This document shows, piece after piece, positions 8,496 through 18,083 of a DNA stretch of 51,102 nt; the stretch's first letter is position 1, and each line of letters opens with the position of its first letter. Source of the DNA: a virus. Where the stretch lies: IMG/VR virus record IMGVR_UViG_3300033155_000580, positions 1 through 51,102 of that record. One strand, 5' to 3'. A program made the translations under genes and the position numbers. The notes under the pieces were generated by a model. That model worked only from the letters and a program-made list of their open reading frames with translations. It was not told where the DNA came from and did not search any database.

Positions 8496-8503
8496 TATAA
8501 ATA
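8496..8503 (+). promoter_or_regulatory. T4-type late promoter upstream of gp8
   Basis: Exact TATAAATA 33 bases before the gp8 start, followed by a leader with AAGAGAAG as a possible ribosome site. Confidence 0.7.
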
Positions 8504-8536
8504 ATACTAACATATAAAATATAAGAGAAGACAGAC

Positions 8537-9391
8537 ATGCCAACAATTGTAACCACACCATTCGAGACACTAAATGCATATAATTTTGTGAAACGCTTCC
8601 GAGAGGCGGGTGAGAAATTATATGTTGCCATTGGCGGAACAAGCGTATGGCCAGATGAACTTAACCCACCAACTCCCCTGAAGACTCAGCAAGAGATTGA
8701 AGACTTCTGGAACGACATGATTGGTATGCAGAGAGCGCAGATAGCTGACTTGGAACTAATGGTTCCTAGAGTCAATTGGGTAGTTGGAATGACAACTCTT
8801 GAAACTTTTGATAAGACAGACCCAAATGCTTTTGCCACAGACTTTTATATTGTAAATAGTTTGAACGAAGTATTCCAAGTAACAAATGTAGATACCCCAG
8901 GTGCTGCTACTGTTACAGAACCACAAGGTCATAATACTGGTGTTGAAATTGATACAGGTGATGGGTATGGTTATACATTCCTATTCACAATTAGTTTACA
9001 AGATGCACAATTTAGATTAAGTGACAACTGGTTCCCAGTTCCTATACTTTCAGAGATTGATGCTGAGCAGATTGCGAACGGTGATGTAGATGCTTATAAA
9101 GTTCTTGGTGCGAAGTTTGCTTTCATGAGAGTTAAACTAGATGACTCAGCTACAGTAGACGGCTTGCCAGATATTACATACAGACAAATTGCTGTTATTG
9201 CTAACCCACATATTTGGGATGGTATCAACCCAACTATCCCAGCAACTGCAGATCACTATACAGTTTCAAATATGCCAGCAGGTTTCACGTTTTCAGATTA
9301 CTCTGGTCAATTGTTACATATTGAAAACAGACCACCTATTGTTCGTATTGCAGGACAGTTTGAAGAAACAAATTTAATTTTCGACTTCTAA
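8537..9391 (+). CDS. 8: Baseplate wedge protein gp8
   Basis: The 284-residue product carries the gp8 hallmarks: KLYVAIGGTSVWPDELNPPTP near residue 28, the helix EIEDFWNDMIGMQRAQIADLELMVPRVNW, and a central beta region with the conserved GYGYTFLFTISLQDAQ and FRLSDNWFPVP segments. In T4, gp8 dimers bind gp7 and gp10 in each wedge and gp6 above. The length is slightly below T4 gp8 (334 residues). The gene has its own late promoter and is followed 12 bases later by the giant DUF4815-type gene, with AAGGATTATAG as ribosome site. Confidence 0.85.
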   Translation: MPTIVTTPFETLNAYNFVKRFREAGEKLYVAIGGTSVWPDELNPPTPLKTQQEIEDFWNDMIGMQRAQIADLELMVPRVNWVVGMTTLETFDKTDPNAFATDFYIVNSLNEVFQVTNVDTPGAATVTEPQGHNTGVEIDTGDGYGYTFLFTISLQDAQFRLSDNWFPVPILSEIDAEQIANGDVDAYKVLGAKFAFMRVKLDDSATVDGLPDITYRQIAVIANPHIWDGINPTIPATADHYTVSNMPAGFTFSDYSGQLLHIENRPPIVRIAGQFEETNLIFDF

Positions 9392-9403
9392 GGATTATAG
9401 AAA

Positions 9404-12400
9404 ATGCCAATGGATTTAAATATCTCTCCATACTACGATGACTTCGATGAGACGAAGAACTTCTTAAGGATGTTGTTCATCCCTCGCCGTGCCGTACAGG
9501 CTCGAGAGTTAACTCAGCTACAATCAGTTTTACAAAATCAAATATCTAGATCAGCTAGTCATATATTTGTTGACGGTACATCTATTATAGGTTCTCGTGT
9601 AAAAGTTGATTTCAATAAACCATTCCTTGATGTTGCAGACGTAACAGGCTTTGCTGTAGGTAATGCAATCAATAAAGCGGGCGACTTAAATATTAGTGCG
9701 ACAATCACAGAGATTGACATAGCAAATAATTTAATTTATTTTAATGTTGTTAGTGGAGATTTTGTTAACGGTGAAACAGTTGAGAAGACTGGCGCTCCAG
9801 GAACTAATCAAGTTATTGTCCTAAGAGGCGATGCAACAAAGGCAGCAATTGAACCAGGACTTGTTTATGTTGGTGGCTCGTTTGTTGTTATGAACTCACA
9901 AGAAATATATGTTGAGGCTGAAGGTAATACAGGCAACTTTGTTATTGGTTATACCTTTGACGAAGATATAGTAACACATGAAAACGATCAAACATTATTA
10001 GATCCTGCAAACGGATCATTCAACTTCCTAGCGCCAGGCGCAGCACGTTATCGTGGACAAGGAACATTAGTTGCATATACTGAAGGTGATACATATGCAG
10101 ATAACTTTTATCAAGTTTCCTTAATTAGAAACGGAGAAGTAATTACAAAACAAGATAAGGTTCAGTACGCTGACCTTATTGATTTACTTGCCCGTAGAAC
10201 ATTCGATGAAAGTGGCAACTACTCAATTAAAGAATTCCCAATCATCCTTGAAGAGCATGATACAGATCCAGCAAAAATTAAAATTGGCTTGGAACCAGGT
10301 AAAGCTTATGTATTAGGATATGAGCAAGAAACAATTGCCACAATAGAAATTGAAACTGACAAAGCTCGTGAAACAGAATTAATTGATAACTCTAATATTT
10401 ACGCAGACATAGGCCCTTATATAGAAGTGGCAGATGATGGTACAGGACTTCCTGATATTACTGGCGGAATATTTGATGTTACAACAAAAGAAATTGTTAC
10501 ATTGTATTCAGACAATGCAGCAACAAACGTTTTAGGTACAGCAAGGATCACTTCATTAATTAAAGGTCCTAACAACCGTCACCGTATTTACTTGAGCGAA
10601 GTAAGTGGAATAACAGACTTACTTGCTTCTGTAAAATCTATTGATAACGTTGGTGGAACCATTGCAGTAACAAACACAGATAATATTACAGGACTTACTG
10701 TTGTAGGTAATAGACCAAACAACGTACCAGTATTTCCTTTGTCACTTGAAAATGTAAAAACATTCACAGACGTTCAATATGATTTTGTAAGAAGTTTTTC
10801 AGGTATAACTGTATCAGCTAATCAAGCGACTATTATTGCGGCAGATGACGTATCAGATTTTAGTGCCAACATCGCAGACATCATGTTAATAACAGAAGCG
10901 GGTGTTGTTCAAACAGGATATAGTATTTTAGGAACTTCTCCAAGTTCATCAGGTACCCCAGGAACAATCACAATAGCTGGACTTAATGTAGGTCCAATAG
11001 ATGTTATTGTCAAGATGCATAAACGTGTAGGTCAACATAAAGTTAAAACACTCGTTCCTAATCAAGTTGAAAATTTTGTTTCAGGTGGAGCAGCAACTTT
11101 CGATCTAGCAAATGTAGACATTCAAGGTATTGTTAGTATCACACAAGATCCTAACGGAACTCCAGTTGCCCTTGATGTTAGCTTGTTCACACTTGAAGAT
11201 GGAATACAAGATTACTATTATACTAAAGGTTCAATCACAGGACCGTTTGTAAACTTGGAAGAGTATGATGTTGAATATAGTTACTTCCAACATTCAGGCG
11301 CTGGTGATTACTTCTCAGTAGACTCATATGATATTTCATTATATGATTCAATTCCTACTTATGTTTCAAAAGATGGTGCCTCTGTATTTACATTAAGAGA
11401 TTGTATTGACTTTAGACGTTCAGTAGATGATCTTCCAGGTGGTACAAACTTAATTTATCCTGGTGAGAATATTTCACTTGACTATGAATTTTACTTAAGC
11501 CGTACTGATAAAGTTTATATTGACCAGTATGGAAACTTTGGAGTTATACAAGGTGTAGCTTCACGCTTCCCTGAAACTCCAAACGATATAGATAACTCAA
11601 TGACATTATATGTTTTGAGACTTCCACCATACACTTTCAATCCTGAAGACATCGGTGTTCAATTGATTGAGAATAAAAATTACACAATGAGCGATATAGG
11701 TTCACTTGAAAATAGAATTGAAAACTTAGAATATTATACATCACTTAACTTGCTAGAAAAAGAAACTGCTGACTTGTCAGTAACAGACGTTTACGGATTG
11801 GAGAGATTCAAGAATGGTATTGTTGTGGATGATTTTTCAGGACATGGTGTTGGTGATGTTTACCATGAAGATTATAATTGCTCGATTGATGTTGATGAAG
11901 GAATATTAAGAACTCCTTTTGATATTGATAATGTTAATTTTGAGGTTACTGACGATACTCCAACACTTACAACAAAGAACATGAAAGTTCACGAACATAT
12001 TGCAACGTTAGATTATACAACAGATGTTTTGGTAGATCAGCCTCATGCAAGTACAGTTTCAAATGTGAACCCTTACGCTGTATTTTTATGGGTAGGATCA
12101 ATTAACTTGAGCCCACCGTCAGACAATTGGTTTGAGACAAGAAGACTTCCCGCAGTTGTGATAAATGTTGCGGCTTCAAACGATGATTTGAGAATTTTAA
12201 GAGATCAAGCTGCATGGATAGGGACACGCTGGGATGGTTGGAGAACATTATGGGCTGGCCGTGCCAGTGTCGAAACTGTAGTTCCTTGGTGGGGTAGTCA
12301 GAATATCACTGTTAATAGAATTATTAACAGAACTAGTCAACAAAGAGTAGGCACTTCAATAAGAGTTGTACCAGGAACAATCAGAAGGACTTTGAATGAT

Positions 12401-14338
12401 AGGGTTGTAGATACTTCTATTATACCATTCATGAGACCATTAGATATTGAATACACTGCTACTGGAATGAAACCTTTTATTGATTTGATTGCAACGTTTG
12501 ACGGTGTTGATGTTTCAGATCAATGTACAAATCTTGTGACAGATGCAGTAGGTTCAGTTACAGGAACATTTTCAATTCCTGATTCAAATGATGATGCACC
12601 TGCAAAGAGAAAATTCAGAACTGGATCTAAAGTATTCAGACTTGCTGACGATGCCGTTAACCCAAGCACTTCATCTGAAGAGCAATTTACTTCAAGCGGT
12701 TTACTACAATCAAAACGTAGAACAATTGTTGCAACAGAAACACCAAGGCTTGTTCAAACAAGAGTAGTTGAAACAAGAAATCTTGATACTCGTATTTGGT
12801 CAGACCCAATTGCAGAATCCTTTTTGATTGATCAAGAGGGTGGCGCGTTCTTATCAGACATTGATATTTTCTTTGAAAGTAAGGCTAGCTTGCTCCCTGT
12901 TAAATTGTTTATTGTTGAAATGGAAAACGGTATACCTACTCAAAATATTGTACCATTCACAGAGGTTAGTTTACTCCCAGGCCAAGTTAATACTTCGGCC
13001 ACTGGCGTGGATGCAACTAAATTTACATTTTCAGATCCTGTTTATTTACAAGACAATACTGAATATGCTTTTGTCCTAACTTCTAATAGTGACGAGTATA
13101 AAGTATTTGTTGCAGACGTTGGTGGGATTGATTTGATTTCAGGTAGTGTTATTGCAAAACAACCTTATGCAGGAGTTATGTTTTCATCTCAAAACTCAAG
13201 CACATGGACACCAGACCAAGCTAAAGATATTAAGTTCAAGATCAACCGTTGCGTATTCGACACAGGTTCAGTTGGTAGTTTAGACTTGAACTCTGAAACA
13301 GGGTTGGACGGTATCAATGCAACGACTATCATGTTTAATATTGACACATTGATTCTAAATAATACAGATATTGGTTGGCAGTATAAATTTACAAATGATG
13401 CTTCGTTAATTGATTTTGGTAATAAGTCAAACATTGAGATGACTGAATTAAAATCAATCACAACAGGTCCACTTAATGCATTAAATGTTACAGCAACCTT
13501 AATATCAGGTGACGATGCAATATCACCAGTTATTAACTTGAATCGTGCAAGCGCCTTCATGATTGAAAATCTTGTTGATGCTGGAGACGCAGGAACATAC
13601 TTAACAAGAACAATTAACTTAGAAAATCCTTCAGATGATTTGAGAGTTTTGATTGATGCTCAATTACCTGGAAGCTCTAGTGTTGACTTGTATTATAAGA
13701 CAACAGAGTCATTCACTTCAAGATCAGTTACACTTCAAGCAGGTGGTATCCTTGAAGATGTTATTGGACGTATTCAATATGTCTACCATGTAAACGGATT
13801 AAATATTGACTTAGATCCTAGTAGCACAGTGTCAGTAACAAAGGTTGTTTCAAATACAACATATTTGAAAGACATTACAAATTACGATGTAATAAATGCA
13901 GGTGCAATTTTTGTACAATTCCCTGATGATATTATCCCAGCTGGGGCAGCGTCAATTGATATATGGCCTGCAGGCGGTGGCGGTTATGCGCTTGGAGAAT
14001 ATGTTTACTACACACCAACAGGAAAAGTTTATAGATCATTAATTGCTACAAACAATGACGAACCTACAGTAGATGTAGCATCGTTTGAAGAAGTTCCTTC
14101 AGCAACATTAACAAGCGGAATAAATGCTAACGTTGAAGATGTATGGCGCCCAATGAAATTAGAATCAACAATCAACCCTGTGTTAGATGTTGCTAATCAA
14201 TTCATTGAATACACATATATCCCAGAGTCAGTAGTTGATGAAGAGTTTAGCTCGTTTGCTGTTAAGATAGAACTTAACTCTGTTGGCTCAATCAATACGC
14301 CGTTTGTTAAAGCGTTCAGAGCATTGGCTGTATACTAA
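9404..14338 (+). CDS. Giant virion structural protein, DUF4815 type
   Basis: The 1644-residue product starts with the DUF4815 signature of marine T4-like phages: LNISPYYDDFDETKNFLRMLF followed by AVQARELTQLQSVLQNQISR near residue 35. The rest is mostly beta-strand with a collagen-free linker at about residues 1020-1130 that is rich in RRT, RIWS and TQTR-like repeats (VETVVPWWGSQNITVNRI, TRLVQTRVVETRNLDTRIWSDPIAESF). The segment LIDQEGGAFLSDIDIFFESK is a jelly-roll entry conserved in this family. In related phages it is an abundant virion protein of the baseplate periphery or fibre network; the exact location is not established here. Its stop codon overlaps the next ATG by one base. Confidence 0.75.
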   Translation: MPMDLNISPYYDDFDETKNFLRMLFIPRRAVQARELTQLQSVLQNQISRSASHIFVDGTSIIGSRVKVDFNKPFLDVADVTGFAVGNAINKAGDLNISATITEIDIANNLIYFNVVSGDFVNGETVEKTGAPGTNQVIVLRGDATKAAIEPGLVYVGGSFVVMNSQEIYVEAEGNTGNFVIGYTFDEDIVTHENDQTLLDPANGSFNFLAPGAARYRGQGTLVAYTEGDTYADNFYQVSLIRNGEVITKQDKVQYADLIDLLARRTFDESGNYSIKEFPIILEEHDTDPAKIKIGLEPGKAYVLGYEQETIATIEIETDKARETELIDNSNIYADIGPYIEVADDGTGLPDITGGIFDVTTKEIVTLYSDNAATNVLGTARITSLIKGPNNRHRIYLSEVSGITDLLASVKSIDNVGGTIAVTNTDNITGLTVVGNRPNNVPVFPLSLENVKTFTDVQYDFVRSFSGITVSANQATIIAADDVSDFSANIADIMLITEAGVVQTGYSILGTSPSSSGTPGTITIAGLNVGPIDVIVKMHKRVGQHKVKTLVPNQVENFVSGGAATFDLANVDIQGIVSITQDPNGTPVALDVSLFTLEDGIQDYYYTKGSITGPFVNLEEYDVEYSYFQHSGAGDYFSVDSYDISLYDSIPTYVSKDGASVFTLRDCIDFRRSVDDLPGGTNLIYPGENISLDYEFYLSRTDKVYIDQYGNFGVIQGVASRFPETPNDIDNSMTLYVLRLPPYTFNPEDIGVQLIENKNYTMSDIGSLENRIENLEYYTSLNLLEKETADLSVTDVYGLERFKNGIVVDDFSGHGVGDVYHEDYNCSIDVDEGILRTPFDIDNVNFEVTDDTPTLTTKNMKVHEHIATLDYTTDVLVDQPHASTVSNVNPYAVFLWVGSINLSPPSDNWFETRRLPAVVINVAASNDDLRILRDQAAWIGTRWDGWRTLWAGRASVETVVPWWGSQNITVNRIINRTSQQRVGTSIRVVPGTIRRTLNDRVVDTSIIPFMRPLDIEYTATGMKPFIDLIATFDGVDVSDQCTNLVTDAVGSVTGTFSIPDSNDDAPAKRKFRTGSKVFRLADDAVNPSTSSEEQFTSSGLLQSKRRTIVATETPRLVQTRVVETRNLDTRIWSDPIAESFLIDQEGGAFLSDIDIFFESKASLLPVKLFIVEMENGIPTQNIVPFTEVSLLPGQVNTSATGVDATKFTFSDPVYLQDNTEYAFVLTSNSDEYKVFVADVGGIDLISGSVIAKQPYAGVMFSSQNSSTWTPDQAKDIKFKINRCVFDTGSVGSLDLNSETGLDGINATTIMFNIDTLILNNTDIGWQYKFTNDASLIDFGNKSNIEMTELKSITTGPLNALNVTATLISGDDAISPVINLNRASAFMIENLVDAGDAGTYLTRTINLENPSDDLRVLIDAQLPGSSSVDLYYKTTESFTSRSVTLQAGGILEDVIGRIQYVYHVNGLNIDLDPSSTVSVTKVVSNTTYLKDITNYDVINAGAIFVQFPDDIIPAGAASIDIWPAGGGGYALGEYVYYTPTGKVYRSLIATNNDEPTVDVASFEEVPSATLTSGINANVEDVWRPMKLESTINPVLDVANQFIEYTYIPESVVDEEFSSFAVKIELNSVGSINTPFVKAFRALAVY

Positions 14339-14571
14339 TGGCTAAGGAAAAAATTAAAGATGTAGATAATGCTTACAGAGATTCACACTCTAAGGGAATC
14401 ATATTTACAGACAATAATAAATATGAACAAGCAAAACGTAGAAAGCTTGAGAGAAGAAAAAATATGCAGGCAGCATCTGCTCAAGGTAGCGTTATAGGTA
14501 AAATGCAAAGAGAACTCGACGAGTTAAAAGATTTAGTAAACAAACTAATTAAAAAGAAGAGTAATAAATAA
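14338..14571 (+). CDS. Small coiled-coil protein after the DUF4815 protein
   Basis: The 77-residue product is very basic at the centre (KRRKLERRKN) and ends with a short coiled coil (MQRELDELKDLVNKLIKKK). It has no membrane segment. One-base overlaps on both sides (TAATG) place it in a translationally coupled trio with the giant protein and the next baseplate/fibre gene. It may be an assembly factor or trimerisation chaperone for one of these, but that is inference from size, coiled coil and context. No family is recognised. Confidence 0.65.
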   Translation: MAKEKIKDVDNAYRDSHSKGIIFTDNNKYEQAKRRKLERRKNMQAASAQGSVIGKMQRELDELKDLVNKLIKKKSNK

Positions 14572-15758
14572 TGTCCCACTTAGATCAAGTAGAAAATACT
14601 GATACGTTTAAGACTTGGAGAGTAAGTCATAACAATATTATAGACTTAATAAATCTAGGTACAATAGGAACGGTTACTGTAGATTCAGTTAGGGAAATGC
14701 TTAACTGGGTAGAGTCAGCAGGCATATTCAACGGTTGCTCAGTAACAGATGCAGGTGGCGGTAATGTTGATGTTGCTGGCGGTGAAGCATTTTTAAGGAT
14801 TGGAGCAAACGTAGGTGACGAAATTGTGGTTGCACAAATACCACCTCTTGCAGCTATCACTCCTACTGATCAAGACATTACATATATTTGGGCAGACTAT
14901 AATGCTGGTGTACCTTCAATTGGTTCTTCAACAAATGCAAACGATTTCAATGGGCACGATAAATGTTTAATCGCCCTTGTTTCAAGAGAAGGTACAGACG
15001 TTACAATTCTTGAAGCACAAGAAAAACCTGTTGATAACTCAAATCGTATTAATCAAATGATGATTGATACACACGGTATTCACCATGTTCAAGGTGGTTC
15101 AAGAATAAGTGAAACAGGTACAAGGAACTTTGCAGTATCAGCAGGCGCATTTTACCGTGGCTTGAAGAAGGTTACTCATCCAGATCATGATACAGCAGGC
15201 GCAGACAACTTTGAATACTATTATAAAGATGGTATAGGTGGTTGGGTAGAAGTTGGATCCCAAACACAAATAGATAATGTAAACTATGACGATGGCTCTG
15301 GTACACTGGCCGCATTGACCGCAGGTAACTATTCAGTTCATTGGGTGTACATGAAGATAGGAACTAACAAACACGAGTTATATGTATTGTATGGAAGTGG
15401 TGATCATGCAACGGTTGAAGATGCAAGAGCAGAAGAAGTTCCTGCTTCAATACCACCTACGTTAGAAGAAGTGGGTGTGTTGTTAGGTAAAATAATTATA
15501 TTGAAGAATGATAATTTATATGCTTCTGTTGAAACTGCCTTCGGTGCATCATTCATAGCAGGCGCACCATCAAACCACGAAAACTTAACTGGATTACAGG
15601 GTGGAGCAGTTGGCGATCATTATCACTTAACAGGTGCAGAGCATACAACAATTAGTGGTCATCCTGGGGATACAGCAAACCCACATAGTGTGACGGCTGT
15701 ACAAGTAGGTGCTGACCCTGAAGGTGAAGCTCTTGCAATGTCAATAGCCCTAGGATAA
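14571..15758 (+). CDS. Baseplate/tail fibre protein with His-rich C-terminus
   Basis: The 395-residue product begins with DTFKTWRVSHNNIIDLIN, an N-terminus seen in several marine T4-like fibre or baseplate proteins. A beta-rich centre follows, including the segment DTHGIHHVQGGSRISETG near residue 162. The C-terminus contains closely spaced histidines (LQGGAVGDHYHLTGAEH, then NPHSVTAVQVGA). These resemble short fibre stalk motifs that trimerise and, in T4 gp37, bind iron through H-x-H. It is probably a trimeric fibre attached to the baseplate. The start overlaps the preceding stop. Confidence 0.7.
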   Translation: MSHLDQVENTDTFKTWRVSHNNIIDLINLGTIGTVTVDSVREMLNWVESAGIFNGCSVTDAGGGNVDVAGGEAFLRIGANVGDEIVVAQIPPLAAITPTDQDITYIWADYNAGVPSIGSSTNANDFNGHDKCLIALVSREGTDVTILEAQEKPVDNSNRINQMMIDTHGIHHVQGGSRISETGTRNFAVSAGAFYRGLKKVTHPDHDTAGADNFEYYYKDGIGGWVEVGSQTQIDNVNYDDGSGTLAALTAGNYSVHWVYMKIGTNKHELYVLYGSGDHATVEDARAEEVPASIPPTLEEVGVLLGKIIILKNDNLYASVETAFGASFIAGAPSNHENLTGLQGGAVGDHYHLTGAEHTTISGHPGDTANPHSVTAVQVGADPEGEALAMSIALG

Positions 15759-15764
15759 TAAATA
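15757..15764 (+). promoter_or_regulatory. Late promoter variant
   Basis: AATAAATA, one mismatch to the late octamer, 25 bases before the GTG start of the next gene and straddling the preceding stop codon. Confidence 0.35.
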
Positions 15765-15789
15765 GTTTAAATAAACTGGAGATAATAAA

Positions 15790-16134
15790 GTGGCAACAAA
15801 CGAATTTAAAAGATTCTCTGTAACTATATCAGCGATCACAGAAGGTACTGCAAATACAGTATATACCGTTCCTGTTGGAAAGGAAGTAGTTATTGTAGGT
15901 ATGAGATTTGCAAACCAAGGCAATGCAAACGAGCTTGCTCTTAATGTGTTCATTGAAGATGGCGGGGCAAACAAATTTTACCTATCAGGTAAGAATACAC
16001 CATTACCAATAGGTTCAGCATTAGAAATGCAACAAGGTAAAACTGTTTTGATTGCAAATGATATTTTGAAAACATATGCAGACATTGCAAATGAAGGCGA
16101 TCTTACTTTATCAATATTAGAAAGAACACCTTAA
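15790..16134 (+). CDS. Small beta-rich structural protein (GTG start)
   Basis: The 114-residue product begins with GTG, preceded by GGAGAT about eight bases upstream. It has repeated short strands (SVTISAITEGTANTVYTVPVGKEVVIVGMRF) and reads as a single small beta-sandwich such as those used as fibre or capsid decoration domains. No cysteines and no membrane segments are present. Location between two fibre-type genes suggests a tail accessory protein. I do not recognise a named family. Confidence 0.6.
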   Translation: MATNEFKRFSVTISAITEGTANTVYTVPVGKEVVIVGMRFANQGNANELALNVFIEDGGANKFYLSGKNTPLPIGSALEMQQGKTVLIANDILKTYADIANEGDLTLSILERTP

Positions 16135-16146
16135 GGATAAGGAATC

Positions 16147-17352
16147 ATGCCAGGATATATAGGTAGAACAGAACTAAACACCGTTGGTGGAGCAATATCA
16201 AGAAATGCTTTTGTTGGTAATGGGGCTCAAACCTCTTTTGGGCCTTTAGACCAAACACCTTTTGACGAGGAAGAAACTATTGTAACGATCAATGGTGTTG
16301 TTCAACACGACGCGTCTTATGCAGTGGTTGTAGATTATGTAAACTTTGCGGTGGCTCCAGATAACTTAGATGATATAGAAGTTAAGGTTCATTCAACAGA
16401 AAGAAAACCTGCTGAAGGTGTTGGCCCAGAAGAAGTTACCCTTGCAAATTTAAGTACAGTAGATATTATAACTTCTAATGATAAATTTGATAGAGCGTTA
16501 ATTCCCTCAAAGCGATTAGTAGAGTTAGCAGTAAATGATCTAAATGCCTCCAAGGCTGATTACGAAAACGCTTTCGTTTTAATGACTGTTACTGGTAAAA
16601 CTTTTGCTATAAGCACCTGGAATGGTGGTGGTGAATTTGTGATTGCCGCGGCAACAGGACAGTTTAACCTGGCCGTGGCCTTTGGTATGGGAACTATTAA
16701 GACAGTAGATGCTGTAGGTAATACAGGAGAACTCACTGGACCTATAACTATACAAGCCAATCAGATAGTTAAGGTAAGATATACAGCTAACGATGAAGCT
16801 ATAGTGGAGTTACCTTATATTGTAGCTGGAGGTTCAGCTGGGAATTCATGGAACTTATTAGACACGGCAACTTTTTCAAGTACACCATCTTACAATGTTC
16901 CTATTGTGCTAGGCGCATATGAGAGATATAAACTTGACTTTATAAATTTTGTACCTAGTTCAAACGGAAGCCATTTATCAATGCGTGTAAGAAATGCTGG
17001 CATCCAAGATAGTGGAAATAATTATAGATATGTTATGAATCTTACAAATGAAAATGCTTTAACAGAATCAATATTAGGAACTGGAGGATCATCTACAAGT
17101 GAAATTGTACTTGCTACAAGCTTATTAAATACAACATATAAGTTTAATGGAACTTTTTACCTTAATGATCCTAGTGATGTTGGTAATAGAACAGAAATAC
17201 GTGGTACATTTTCTTATACTAATTCAAGTGGTGTTCGTTTTAATGGTAGAGGTAGTGGATGGTATACCCCACTATCGGCTGTAAGTGATCTATTAATATT
17301 CATGAGTGGTGGATCTCTAGCAAGTGGCAAAATGAAACTTTACGGAAAATAA
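16147..17352 (+). CDS. Tail fibre protein with receptor-type C-terminal domain
   Basis: The 401-residue product opens with the module FVGNGAQTSF...ETIVTINGVVQHDASYAV, the same type as at the C-terminus of the gp7-position protein. A helix-rich connector follows (LIPSKRLVELAVNDL), then a small beta domain near residues 140-225. The last 170 residues form a domain seen at the ends of marine phage fibres: YERYKLDFINFVPSSNGSHLSMRVRN, closing with GGSLASGKMKLYGK. This end is likely the surface-exposed, receptor-binding face. The gene opens the accessory fibre region and is followed closely by another fibre gene. Confidence 0.7.
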   Translation: MPGYIGRTELNTVGGAISRNAFVGNGAQTSFGPLDQTPFDEEETIVTINGVVQHDASYAVVVDYVNFAVAPDNLDDIEVKVHSTERKPAEGVGPEEVTLANLSTVDIITSNDKFDRALIPSKRLVELAVNDLNASKADYENAFVLMTVTGKTFAISTWNGGGEFVIAAATGQFNLAVAFGMGTIKTVDAVGNTGELTGPITIQANQIVKVRYTANDEAIVELPYIVAGGSAGNSWNLLDTATFSSTPSYNVPIVLGAYERYKLDFINFVPSSNGSHLSMRVRNAGIQDSGNNYRYVMNLTNENALTESILGTGGSSTSEIVLATSLLNTTYKFNGTFYLNDPSDVGNRTEIRGTFSYTNSSGVRFNGRGSGWYTPLSAVSDLLIFMSGGSLASGKMKLYGK

Positions 17353-17366
17353 TAGGATAATATAAA

Positions 17367-18074
17367 ATGGCAAGTAGCCCATATATAGGAAGATCATTAG
17401 AATCAAGCGTTGAAGATGGAGAAGTTACTTCGGTTAAACTTGCGACAGGTGCTGTAACGTCTGCAAAGCTTGGAGCGAGTGCTGTTACAAATGCAAAGAT
17501 TAACAACGGTGCTGTATCAGAAGATAAACTTGCGGTTGCTGTTCAAACAAAATTAAATAGCGGTTCTGGAATTGTTACAGGTATAAATCCAACAACATCA
17601 TATTTTGTAAATAACTCAACAGTCTTAGTACAGGCAACAAGTTTAGTTTGCTCAATACCAGAGGCTGGTATTTACGCTATAGATATAATGTTGAATACAG
17701 GACACGACACAGTTGTTCCAACTGCAGGTTTAAGATTGAATGCAAGATACACAGGATCATACTGGGCGAATAATGGTCGCACGAAAGGTTTTTGGACGCT
17801 CCACCACACAACTGATACTGGAGGCACATCGTCTCAAACTACAATTCAAGGACAAACTAACTTACCTTCTACTATTAATATGGGAAGTAACTCACATGGA
17901 CAATTTTCAATAAGTGCAGGAAATGATTATTATTACCAGTTTGTTGAAGGTAAGTTCATTTTAGATGCTGCAGACGTTGGAGACGTAGAGATTTGGTTTG
18001 CACAGAATACTGCCGTAGCATACAACACATCTATTAATAGAAACTCTTGGATTAAAGCAACTAAGATAGCGTAA
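17367..18074 (+). CDS. Short tail fibre with repeat stalk and jelly-roll-like head
   Basis: The 235-residue product begins with a stalk made of short repeats (GEVTSVKLATGAVTSAKLG, then AVTNAKINNGAVSEDKL), which form triple-stranded beta shafts in phage fibres. The C-terminal 170 residues look like a C1q/TNF-type jelly-roll (CSIPEAGIYAIDIML ... KFILDAADVGDVEIWFAQN). Such heads often bind sugars or proteins. The same stalk motif opens the glycine-rich adhesin at 18822 (KGSNIAPGAVELAHLAPGAV). The sulfotransferase gene follows after nine bases, so the two are probably translated from one message. Confidence 0.65.
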   Translation: MASSPYIGRSLESSVEDGEVTSVKLATGAVTSAKLGASAVTNAKINNGAVSEDKLAVAVQTKLNSGSGIVTGINPTTSYFVNNSTVLVQATSLVCSIPEAGIYAIDIMLNTGHDTVVPTAGLRLNARYTGSYWANNGRTKGFWTLHHTTDTGGTSSQTTIQGQTNLPSTINMGSNSHGQFSISAGNDYYYQFVEGKFILDAADVGDVEIWFAQNTAVAYNTSINRNSWIKATKIA

Positions 18075-18083
18075 CGGAATATA

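Noticed and set aside
14563-14570. AATAAATA before the His-rich fibre gene
   Set aside because: It ends directly at the start codon, so a T4-type transcript would begin inside the gene.
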